Shown one piece after another: positions 9,944-19,305 of a stretch of 64,000 nucleotides of DNA. The DNA comes from Polytrichum commune (lineage: Eukaryota > Streptophyta > Polytrichopsida > Polytrichales > Polytrichaceae). The stretch lies in contig OX485807.1 of NCBI GenBank assembly GCA_950295325.1, positions 27,065,666-27,129,665 on the forward strand, given 5' to 3'. The notes under the pieces were generated by a model. That model worked only from the letters and a program-made list of their open reading frames with translations, was not told where the DNA came from and did no database searches. Both the position numbers and the translations under genes were made by a program. The stretch's first letter is position 1. Every line of letters begins with the position of its first letter.

Positions 9944-11887
9944 GTTTTAGTAGAATGCATGTGATTCTCAAAACCATCACCCAGACTAGGACGCTTAAGG
10001 GTGGTGGGTTTGGCCTCACAGGGGTTGTCATTAAAGGTGCCAACGTTCATAAGGGTGTAGCATCGGGATTTTTCAGATGAAATTAGTAATTTCCTTATTT
10101 CCCATACTGCTTTGTTAAGTCTTTTTACATGTAGGGAGTGTATATGTTGTTGCCTACATGTGAGTAATACATGTAACCATGTGTCTGGTTCGTTTGAATT
10201 GCAGATGGGACAGGTGATGGTGGGAAATCTTTGTCTACCAAAGAAGATTTGTTTTCTGGCTTGGCCCATGTAGGTTCCTGTGCGAAATTTGATAAGGCAT
10301 GACTTTTGCTTGTCCGTAATAGTGGGGTTATTCCAAAATTCGTTAGAAAGTTCTTTGTCAATGTTTTCATTGCCTATCCATTTCCAAATATTGGGGGTTT
10401 GTGTGGCCATAGTTTCTAAGTTGTTTGTTCTGTCATATTTTTGGATTTGTTTTTCTAGGAATCTGACTGGGCCTTTGTCTGGCGTGTCTATCATGGAGGG
10501 CCATTCGTCTTTTTGATAGTAGTAAGGTGTGGCATGAGCGTGTTCGTATGGATGTATGGCATTTCTATGGGTAAGGTCCAGTCCTTCTTTTGCTAACTTA
10601 TCTGCTTGTTCATTGCCGTCTATGTTGACATGTGCTCTAACTTTGTATAATGTGATTGGTTGGGAGCGGTTTTGGAGCAATTGTACCATGGAGGCAAGTG
10701 TGACGTGGTCGGGGTGAGTATTGTGTAGCGAGGGATGTTTAATTTGTGTGTTTAGTAGGTGTAGGACATTGAGGCTATCGGTGAATATGTATGCAAGCTC
10801 ATTTGGATATTGGGCGTTGATAATTCGTAATGTTTTATGTATAGCCATCATTTCTACCCTGAGGATATTCTGGTGGCCATGTAGTCTTTTGGCTATACTG
10901 AGTCCTTTAGGGCTATAGATGCCATACCCTGCCTTTTCTTTCCTCCATACTCCGGGTGAGATTAGTTTGGGTTCTTTAAATGACCAGTCAGTGTAATAAC
11001 TAAATTGTGGATGATATTTTAATGGTAAGTTAGTTTGGTAGTCCGGTAGTTGAGGCATAGGTGATACATTGAATGTGGGGGTATTGGGATAAGTTAATTT
11101 GGACCATTTTTTGTTAGGGTTGACAGGAGTTTTCGGGGGTGTGTGTATGGCAATTTGTGTGTAAAGTTGTGGTATTGAGAGGTTATTTGCAATATGGTTG
11201 AGTTGGTTTAGTTGTTCATAGGTACCTATGTGGTTATTTTGGTGGTGTATGCAGAGTATTTGTAGAGTAGAAAGTTCTTTCCTAGGTATGTTAAGTTCTG
11301 GTGGGATAGTAGGTTCTTTGTATCTGATAGTGTCTGCAGCAAAGTGAATGATAATATGTGTGTCTGGGAATGGGCCGGATTATGGGTTGAAGTTTTGGTA
11401 CCAATTTGTATCAGGTGAGATGATTATTGTGATGTTGTTTGAGTCGTCTTTGGCGGCAAGACGGGCCCAATGTATAGCTTGTAGTAGGTCTGTTGCGTTA
11501 TTGGGGTGGGCAAAGCCAATTCATTTCCATTTATGGCCGAAAGCTTTTCCCAATGATCCAAATATTTTATCTTGTGAGAATGGAGAGTAAAATTGGTTGA
11601 GTTGTGTAGGGCATGTGACTGGGGATGAGAAGTATGAATGACTAATATTGAATGATGTGATGAGAAAATTTAATATTGGAATTGGTAGTGTGTATTGGGC
11701 TAGTTTTAGCGGATCATTTTTTGGAATAAGGTACTTGTATCTTTGGTATAGCCATACCATTTCAATTTCAAATGGTTGTGTGAGTAGTTCTAATCCATGT
11801 GGGGTATTTAGTGTGAGTTGGTATTGTTTCCAGAGCCAATGTAGTCTGATTTTGGGGATGGTAATGAGGTGCCGTCCATTGTCTTCA
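9944..11887 (-). pseudogene. LINE ORF2, RNase H domain and zinc knuckle
   Basis: The frame from 11058 to the insertion edge contains an RNase H fold with all four acidic residues in order: Asp in YYTDWS, Glu in RVEMMAIH, Asp in YIFTDSLN and Asp in NEQADKLAKEGL. A C-x2-C-type knuckle follows (CPICNSNEPDTWLHVLLTC), as in reverse-transcriptase-associated zinc fingers. Upstream, 11060-11887 encodes a linker with LHWLWKQYQ and HWARLAAKD. RNase H removes the RNA strand during target-primed reverse transcription. Residues after about position 360 of the visible frame (CSSMKC onward) come from the insertion at 8058-9943 and are not LINE protein. Confidence 0.9.
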
Positions 11888-12387
11888 CCTAGGGAGTGCA
11901 CTGTTCAAGTACTGTAAATATACACGTGCGTGCACAAAAGGAGTATTATTTAGAACAAGCATGTACAAAATGTACGTACAAGAGACATATTGCTATTAAG
12001 CAGGAAGTAGATATACATGAGGCTGGAGATAAGGCTATAGAAAAATATATGTAAAGTACGTGTTTACGCGTTCAAGTCAGACCTGGACCAAGAATCATGC
12101 GTTTTTTCATCCACTAAGTAACGACTTTAAAACTAAAAATCCATGATTTGATATTATACATATAATAGGGCCATATTTTTGCATTTCCAAACATTTGTAC
12201 ACATGTTATATACAATTTCTGTATTTGTTTTTGGACCCTTGTGTACGTATGGAAATGTATTTTGAAGCAATGAGATTTATAAGTATATTTCTTGATTTTA
12301 GCAAAAATAAAATGTATACAGGGGTATTTTAATAAGGGGCATGCACGCACGTGATGCTTGGTTTTAATAAATAGTGCACTCCCTGAG
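11888..12387. mobile_element. Non-autonomous hAT-like MITE, 500 bp, inserted in LINE
   Basis: The ends are inverted copies, CCTAGGGAGTGCACTG on the left and CTCAGGGAGTGCACTA on the right (minus strand). The flanks are an exact 8-bp direct repeat TGTCTTCA at 11880-11887 and 12388-12395, the duplication length of hAT elements. Removing the element and one repeat joins the LINE codons for HIYED directly to NGRHLITIP in one frame. The interior is AT-rich with many TGTAC-like steps and no coding frame. Confidence 0.85.
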
Positions 12388-13513
12388 TGTCTTCATATAT
12401 GTGGGCAACATCAAAGTGTGTTTGGATAGTATTGGTGGTGGTTTCTATATCGCTTTCGGGGTTGCATTCATTGATAGAAATATGTGCCAATGGGATAATT
12501 GTTGCAGGGGTAACGTATCTCGTATCTCGTTGTTGTTCTGTGGCAAAGTGGGCGTTTATTAAGTTCGAGAAGTGTTTGTGTTGTCTTTTGGTGTAGTATT
12601 GAGTTAGTAATCCGGTATTGTGTGCACAAGTGTTAACGTCGTACCAAGGGAATATCTCTCTTTGGGTTCGCCATTTGTGATAGGTGTTATTATTTCTTAT
12701 TATCCATTGGCATAGATATGATGTGTCGTTTTTCGTTATTCCATTGGAGTTAGTGTATTGTCGTTTTTTATGATCAAGGATTGTGTGGATAGGGAATTGT
12801 CTAGGGTCTTTAAGGACGTCTCTTGGTGGAGGTGGGTGGTGTGGGTGAGGTGGATTTGAGGGATGAATTGGGGGGGATCGGGTTGTCTGGGGAGGATGTT
12901 GTGGTTTATTATGATGTAGTTCTCTTTTAGGGTTCTCGGGGGGTGATGGTGCGGGCATGGTTGTTGACATTGCGGGGGGCAAGAGGAGTGGCAAAATAGT
13001 TGTTGGGCAATGTTTAGTGCGCTTTTGATTAGTTTGGTAGGGTTGGAGTGATAGTTTTTAGAATCATTTGGGCTCATCATGTTAAGGCCATTGGGTAAAG
13101 TAATTTGCCATAGTTCAATTATATTGTGCAGTAGTAGCTTTTGTAGTAATTTATGCGAAGTTTTATGATTTAGGCCATGCATATTTTTCTCTTCTTTCAT
13201 CCAGACGTTTTCAAGAGGGGAGATGTTAAATATGAAGTTATCCATTGTACTTTTTAGGTGTACTCCGGCTTCCTTTTTAAATAAAAATAATGTTCTAGTG
13301 ATAGGTGATCTGACACAATGGTGGTATTTGATACGGGGTATTTCTTCGGCGCCACCAAATGTTGCTAGTATAAATTGTAATAGTCCGTTGTAAATTTTCC
13401 CAAGTCTACATGTGTCATTAAGGGCATGTTGTAGTTGCTTGCCTATACATCGTAAGTAGGCGTTTTTGAGTTAAAAAACTTCTATTCCAAATAGGTCGTG
13501 AGGGAGTTGTGTG
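12388..13513 (-). pseudogene. LINE ORF2, region between RT and RNase H
   Basis: The minus strand encodes the post-polymerase part of ORF2. From upstream to downstream it reads CTQLPHDLFG, then IPRIKYHHCVRSPITRTLF and a FILNISPLE-type block, a Pro/His-rich linker, and ends at HIYED against the MITE at 12387. The frame is interrupted: the block at 13245-12736 and that at 12994-12329 are in different frames, and a stop lies near 13470. This region links the polymerase thumb to RNase H and has no catalytic motif of its own. Confidence 0.75.
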
Positions 13514-13913
13514 CACGGGGGGTCACTTCATTGTCAAGTTGAACACCACGTGCGACCAAAAAAAATCTTCTTTTGGTAAGTTGTACCACCAAAATGGGTC
13601 AAAATTTTATCAAATTTTTATCATGAGTAGATATACACAGTACCTATGACATAGTTAAAAGTGGTAACTAAATTTGATGATTTGTTTTTTTCATAAAACA
13701 CATCGTTTCTAACTAGAATGACACATAATTGAACTAAAAAAATAACTAAAAATAACTAAAAATTTCAAAAAAATATACGAAAGATACTATCAACGGTTAT
13801 GTATATGTAGAAAAAATATCATAAATTTTAAAACTATATATGGCATGTAATATAGGGGTAGCAAACTTTGTCCGCACGTGGTGTCAACTTGACAATGAAG
13901 TAACCTCCCCATG
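13514..13913. mobile_element. Non-autonomous hAT-like MITE, 400 bp, inserted in LINE
   Basis: Terminal inverted repeats of about 44 bp begin CACGGGGGGTCACTTCATTG on the left and CATGGGGAGGTTACTTCATT on the right (minus strand), then share TGTCAAGTTGA and CACCACGTGCG. An exact 8-bp target duplication GTTGTGTG lies at 13506-13513 and 13914-13921. Excision restores the LINE codons ATQ-LPHDLFG. The interior is AT-rich and non-coding. Its ends differ from those of the 500-bp MITE, so two hAT families are present. Confidence 0.9.
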
Positions 13914-15200
13914 GTTGTGTGGCTATGTTTGACGTGCATTTTGGTAGTCCACATATTGTTTTGTGGAGGGCTATAATTTTTTTGTCAAGTTTTTTGATGG
14001 CAAGTAGGGAGTATGGTACAACGTACGTAGAAGCTATATGCAATTCCAGCACGTATAACTGTGTTTGCCATATTAATTTTTTGTTTCATAGTAGCAGGAC
14101 AAGCTACAAGGTCCTTGCATTGTTTTATAACTTTGGTGGTGGTGGTGTGTATTTATGTTTTTCATTTTAGTGAGGGGGCAAGGTTTATTCCTAAATATGT
14201 GTATAGTTCGTTTTGACTCAAAACTGGTATAATTTCGTTTTTGTAGTTTATATTGGTAGCTTGGATTTGGATTTTAAATGCTAGGGGGCTTACTTTGGAT
14301 TTGTTCGGGCATCCAATAATTGCGCATTAGGGGATGCCAAGATCCATGCCAGCCCATGCACAAAATTTGTCAAGTTTGTTGATTTGTATTTGTAGTGATT
14401 TTAATTTGTTGGCAATTGCTGCTATATCGTCTGTATATGCTGCTGAGGGGATTGTTACTTTGGATGTTCCAGATGTGTATCCGTTATTGCTTTGTTGTAA
14501 CCACCTAAGGCAGGGGTTCTAAGAATATGATAAATAAATACGGACTTAGGGTGTCTTCTTGTATTGTTCCTCTTTGAATGATGATAGGTTGTGTTTTACC
14601 GAAGTGTTCTCCAATGAATGTGGTAGTGGATTGTGAGTATATGTTTCCAATTAGGTTTACGGCATCGTTTGGGTATCCAATATCCTTCATTATGGCTAGG
14701 AGTCTACCGTGGTCAATGGAACCAAAGGCATTTTTAAGTCTATGTATTGAATGTATATGTCATGGTTTGTGAATCTTACATCTTCTAACGCAGCAATAAG
14801 TACTTGGAGTTGTTTGGATGTTCCTCTTTCTACTATGAATCCTTCTTGACTATCGTGTAGTATTTGGTGTGTTTCTCCATAGGCCGAGAGGATGGATGTT
14901 AAAGTACTTGTGTAGAGTTTATATATGGTATTGGCTACAGCAATAGGTCTGTGGTTTGTAAGTTGTGATGGGTTTCTTTTCTTATAGAGTAGAACTCTGA
15001 GGCTCGTTTTTCATAATGTAGGAATTTATTTTTGTTTATAGCAGTGTTTGAAGAATAAATACAGTAGTTTGTAAAAACGTGGTGGCATGTTTTTTAGGAT
15101 TGAATTGGGAATTTGTCTGGGCCAGGGGCTTTGTTATTATCTAAGTTTTTGAAGCATAGGTCATATGTTTCTGGGTCGACGTATGTATGTAGCGGGATTT
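13914..15200 (-). pseudogene. LINE ORF2, reverse transcriptase domain
   Basis: Polymerase motifs are recognisable on the minus strand. They are NNKAPGPDKFP (about 15150-15105), the GTIQEDTLSPYLFIIFLEPL block (about 14575-14520, usual form QGDTLSPLLF), and the catalytic box AYTDDIA at 14426-14437 (usual YADD). Next come KLDKFCAWAGMDLGIP and the thumb region LAIKKLDKKIIALHKTICGLPKCTSN (about 13998-13940). The frame changes several times and carries stops, so no active enzyme is made. This domain copies element RNA into DNA at a nicked target. Confidence 0.9.
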
Positions 15201-16776
15201 GAGATTCTCCACGCCGGTCTATGGTAAAACCGTCGAGGTTGTGCCATGGGTATTGTCGTACACTACACGTACATTGTTGTGGGTGTGTTGTTTGATATTT
15301 ACATGTAGGAACCGTGGGGCGGTTACTAATTGATTGTTGTATGTGTATTTCTTAGCGATGTCTTCGGGGCTAGTTAAGATGTTATTTTGTCTATCAATGA
15401 TAGAGTCTAGGGGTGAAGTTTCGGAGTTTTTGAAGACTTTCATGTTTAATTTTTTAGGACTTTTTTCATAGAGTTGTCTATATTTGATATTGCTTTTAGT
15501 ATGCATTTTTTCGTGTATTTTGTAGTAATGTCTCGGGTTTGTTTTTTGTTGTTTTTTGCAATGGTTGCTATTTCGTTTATTCATACGGTTAATGAGGTGT
15601 TTGTTGTAGGTGGGTTGGAGATTTGTACATGTTGGTGATTATGTATTTCATTTAGTATTGGATGTGTTTGCCAGTTTGGGTCATTTTTGGTAATGTATAT
15701 AGTTTTCCTGATTAGGTGATATGTGGCTAGGTGTTTTTTCCATGGTTTTGCTAGTTTACGTGGTAAGAAGCCGCCTTGTTGGGCCGTACGGTTTGTAAGT
15801 TGTGGTGTTGGAGCTGCACTACATGTTTCTTCTATGTTTTACTTATTATTATGTCGAGTGAGTCGCATGCATTTTGCCATTGGTTATTTGTGAGATGGTC
15901 GTAGTTTTCAAGAAGAGTGATTAGATCGGTAATTTGTATGGAGTTTTCTTCAAAAAAATTAACATTAATTTTTTTGAGGTTTTCAAGTGGTATTGGGTTT
16001 AGAATCCTAGTTTGTGTAATGTTGTTGGGAAGTATGAGTCTTGTTAGTAGTGTGTTGTGCGGTATATGTAGGGTAATTGGATAGTGGTATGAATTTAGGT
16101 CTATATGGGTGTTTGTTGTAGAAGAATATCTATTATTATCTGGCGAGTTGATGTAGAAACCATCAATCAAGCTGGTGGATGTGTAGTTATTTCCACCTTG
16201 TCTTGAAAATGTGGTGTTTGTTGGGATGTATTCTAAGTTTAGGGATGCAGTAAAGGTCCTCCATTATATATCTTCTTCTTGTGGTGGTGTGTGAAGGTTG
16301 TCATTTTGTCTACCAATAAGTGCAATGTCTCGGTTAAAGTCTCCGCACATGATGTATATGTGATCTGGATGTATAGTGATTTGACTGTTGATTGTGGTTT
16401 TTATGTTAAGGATGAGTCGGATATTTTCTAAATGTGTGGGCATGTACATGTGGATAATTAGCCATGATTGCAATGGTTGGTTGTTTATTAGTATTATTTG
16501 GAGGTACGGTGAGATGTTTACTGGTGTGGGAATTTTGGTGATATTACCGGGGAAGGCATACTTATTGTGTATAAGTGTGAGCAACCCGCCCCTTCCGGGT
16601 GTATAAGGCATTCGTTGATGGATACATCTTCTGAGTGCGTGTGTGTTATTAAATATGAGTTTGTATTGTGGAAAAAAAAATTGGATATATTTCGTGGATT
16701 TTGTTGTGTTAGGGATGAAGTAGGTATTGGCTGTTCTTTTGTATATTGTTGGGTGTGTATGTAGTATATTTGGCAT
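15201..16776 (-). pseudogene. LINE ORF2, APE-type endonuclease domain
   Basis: The frame from 16776 downwards contains GRGGLLTLIHNKYAF, the substrate-positioning motif IMCGDFNRDI (Asp and Asn of the endonuclease/exonuclease/phosphatase fold), QGGNNYTSTSLIDGFYI, and NSYHYPITL where the family usually has SDHxPV. The Asp of that last motif is lost. A TAA stop at about 16264 breaks the frame after QEEDI, yet the same frame continues (WRTFTASL...) to about 15832. Downstream to 15201 the linker to the polymerase is degenerate. The domain nicks target DNA to prime reverse transcription. Confidence 0.85.
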
Positions 16777-16803
16777 TGGTCCCAGGTTAAATTCAATATC
16801 TCC
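16777..16803 (-). other. 2A-like motif at the head of the LINE endonuclease
   Basis: The nine codons just before the endonuclease Met (16776) read G-D-I-E-F-N-L-G-P. The ribosome-skipping 2A consensus is D-x-E-x-N-P-G-P. Seven of the eight consensus positions are present and only the first Pro is replaced by Leu (codon CTG, one C-to-T change from CCG). 2A-like sequences are known at this place in several non-LTR retrotransposons. With Leu here, skipping would probably fail in this copy. Confidence 0.65.
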
Positions 16804-17573
16804 ACACTGTAATAAAGCTAATTTATTGATGAAATGATATCCTAGGTATTGTTTAATTTTTGGGTTTCTCTTTGTCGTTTTATAGTACTTTATGAAGGTA
16901 TATTTACTTGTGGTGAATAGGTTAGGTAGAGCATGTATTATTTTTTGTGTATATTTGGGGAGGTAGTGTGTGTATTTGGTATTTTGGTGTATAGGTTTTG
17001 TAATTGTATAAATGATGGGGTTGAAAGAGTGGTAGTATATATATCTTGTTAGCTCTATTTTATGGCGAGGCCGGTAGGCCGAGGCTGTATGGTGTTATTT
17101 GTTGTGCTTGATATGGTATTTGGTATGTTTATTCGGGGGAGTTTTTATTATTTTGTTGTTGCTTTTGATGTATTTGGTAAGTGGTTTTGTTGTGATTTGT
17201 ATGTTGTTTATTAGAAACTTTATTAGATTATTAATGAATGTTTTATTTATTTTGTTTTTATTTCCATATATTTTGTGCCTAGTTAGTATGTAGTATTTGT
17301 TTTGTTTTCTATTAGTATTTGTATATAAGTTTGCTATATTGGTTTCGTATATTTTATAGGTCTTTTGAGAATTTTGTATTTTAAGGTCTTTGGTTTGGTA
17401 TGTCTCTTTTGGGTTGATGTTAGTTTTAGTATTGAATATCTCAGGGTTATGTGTGCATTGTTTTTTAAAGGTATTGATTGTTTGTTTGTTGGAGTTAAGT
17501 TTCTCTATTGGTTTGGTGGTACTTATAAATACCTTATTATTTTTTGTTTGTTTTTGTGTAGTATTAAAAGATA
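16804..17573 (-). pseudogene. LINE ORF2, basic N-terminal extension
   Basis: A single reading frame runs on the minus strand from just after a stop near 17575 to the 2A-like motif, about 255 codons, broken by one TAA at 17095-17097. It is very rich in Lys, Asn, Thr, Ile and Tyr and begins about 45 bases after the ORF1 stop. No Met start is obvious, so translation could have depended on reinitiation or an upstream non-AUG codon. If the 2A-like motif once worked, this would have been released as a separate basic peptide. The many plus-strand frames here are antisense shadows. Confidence 0.6.
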
Positions 17574-17618
17574 TTTATAGAGTGTCATGCAGTGTGGCCG
17601 GGTTGTTGTGTATCCTTA

Positions 17619-19305
17619 CTAGTTTGATATGTCCATTGTATTGTCATGGGGTGTTCCTTCCGAGTCTTTGGTGACACTTTCGATGTAGTCTACCGTCGTG
17701 AATAGTTGGTTTTCGAAGATTTTGAGCTGGGCTGTGATAGATTTTATGGACTTGTCGGTATATGTCGTTGCTCTTCGGTATGCATTTTCTTCTCTCTCCG
17801 CCATTTCTTCTCGCAATTTTGCGTTTTCCCCTTCCAGCATTTTTTTTACTTCTTGTCTTGTTAGCCCATTTGAGGGTGCATTTTTCAAGGCCTCAACCGT
17901 ATTTGCTAGAGCTGTGTTTATATCTGAGAATCCGAGTTTGGTAAGTTATGTTTGTGACGGTGCGTTGATACCATCTAGACTTTTGGGATGTGGGATGAAT
18001 TTCACATATTTACCAAGGAGTTTTGTATTTTTCTTCACGAATTTCTTATATACTGCTGCGTTTAGGCATTGGACATTACAACTCGCTACATGTTTACCAT
18101 TGTCAATTTTGAAGAAGATGTTGATTACATTTTTCTCTGCCATGTGTTTTTAAATTTCGTATTCAATTTCATCTGTGTTTTTTACTTTGTTTAGGTTTCT
18201 TATTATGAGGATAAGTGCATTTTTTCTTGCCTTATCATATTCCGTGAGTTTATCTCTTGACGTGAATTTGACATCCATATTTTCGTTGTGGAGTGAGATT
18301 TTATATCCTTCATTTACCAGCTCTTCAAAGATGTTGAACCATTATTTGTCAATTAGTGTGTCACTAGAGATTTTTAATGAGAGAATATTATTCAACGCGA
18401 GCATATCGTAAGACTTGTAGACTTTTCCTCCCCAAGGTTTTTCTTCATCCAAAGTGAGTATGAAGGCTTTAGTTCGTTGGAGAAGATTTTTTACATCAAC
18501 TACCGGATTCTCAAGGTGAAGTTTGATTGTACCACTCCATGTGGTGGATTTGTGGTAGCACATGATAGCTATGGGTTCACCTATCAAGCTTCTAGTTTTG
18601 ATGTTCATTGTAGCTAATCTTTCCTGAACTTTGTTCTTGATTGTATCTTTCTCCCATTTTATTTCTTTGAGTTCAAAGTGGATTGATACTTGGTAGTAAA
18701 ATGAGAATCCATTCTCATCCACCTCCACATCAAATGGGAGTTGGGTGAGATTGAAGTGTTGTCCCTCAATTCCATCCTCCCTTTTGGAGGGTCACTCCAA
18801 TTGCGGAACATATGGAAATGAGGGTTGTGTATTTTGCATTTCCATTGCTTCATCAAAGTCTATTCATTTTTTTTATTAGTTCTCTCGTTGTTTTCATACT
18901 TTCTTGGGGTAGCTCTTTTTGTTTGTTGATGTGGTTTAGGGCTTGAAACCCTAGCCACAAAGACAAACCGTTCGGTCCTAGACTTTTCTTACTTTTAGTT
19001 TTTTCCGGGGTGATGGTTACTATGGCCGAGGTGGTTCTTTTTTGTGAGGTGTTTACAATTTCATCTTCTTCAACCACACATACATCCATATTCCTTGTGG
19101 AACTAGCTTCCGCCATGTATTTAGACATGTATGAAACATCATAGCAAAGGTTTTTAGAGTGGATTTTTAAGGGGATTTTCTTAGTATTTTTCGTAGTGTT
19201 AAGTAAAGCGTTACTCCTTTGGGCCTCATAACCAGTATCTTCCCACCACTTAATTGGTGGGCCTATATGATAGTTGGTGGTAGAGAAGGAGTAGTTTGCA
19301 TACAT
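17619..19305 (-). pseudogene. LINE ORF1 with four stop codons and one frameshift
   Basis: The minus strand carries about 560 codons. The N-terminal part (19305-18853) is followed by a one-base shift in an A7 run. Then one frame runs to 17619 interrupted only by TGA at 18792-18794 and TAA at 18342-18344, 18150-18152 and 17946-17948. Recognisable blocks are SLIGEPIAIMCYHKSTTWSG and IKLHLENP, AEKNVINIFFKIDNGKHVASC, and a C-terminal coiled-coil (KKMLEGENAKLREEMAEREE). ORF1 proteins of LINEs bind element RNA. All four stops can arise by single C-to-T changes from CAA or CGA codons. Confidence 0.75.

Larger units (their letters stand above)
7219..19305 (-). mobile_element. Decayed LINE (non-LTR retrotransposon) carrying three nested insertions
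   Basis: One minus-strand element runs from ORF1 (about 19305-17619) through ORF2 (about 17573-7536) to a 3' untranslated part that ends near 7219. Domain order is ORF1 nucleic-acid-binding-like protein, basic ORF2 N-terminus, 2A-like motif, APE-type endonuclease, reverse transcriptase with YTDD, RNase H, CCHC-like zinc knuckle and a conserved C-terminal domain. The coding strand is strongly A/C-rich, so the plus strand looks T/G-rich over the whole region. Insertions at 8058-9943, 11888-12387 and 13514-13913 split ORF2. Frameshifts and stop codons show that the copy is dead. Neither a poly(A) tail nor a target duplication for the LINE itself was found. Confidence 0.9.

Noticed and set aside
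17099-17674. Plus-strand hydrophobic frames that look like membrane proteins
   Set aside because: Antisense of the A-rich LINE ORF2 N-terminus; T-rich DNA reads as Phe/Leu/Val.
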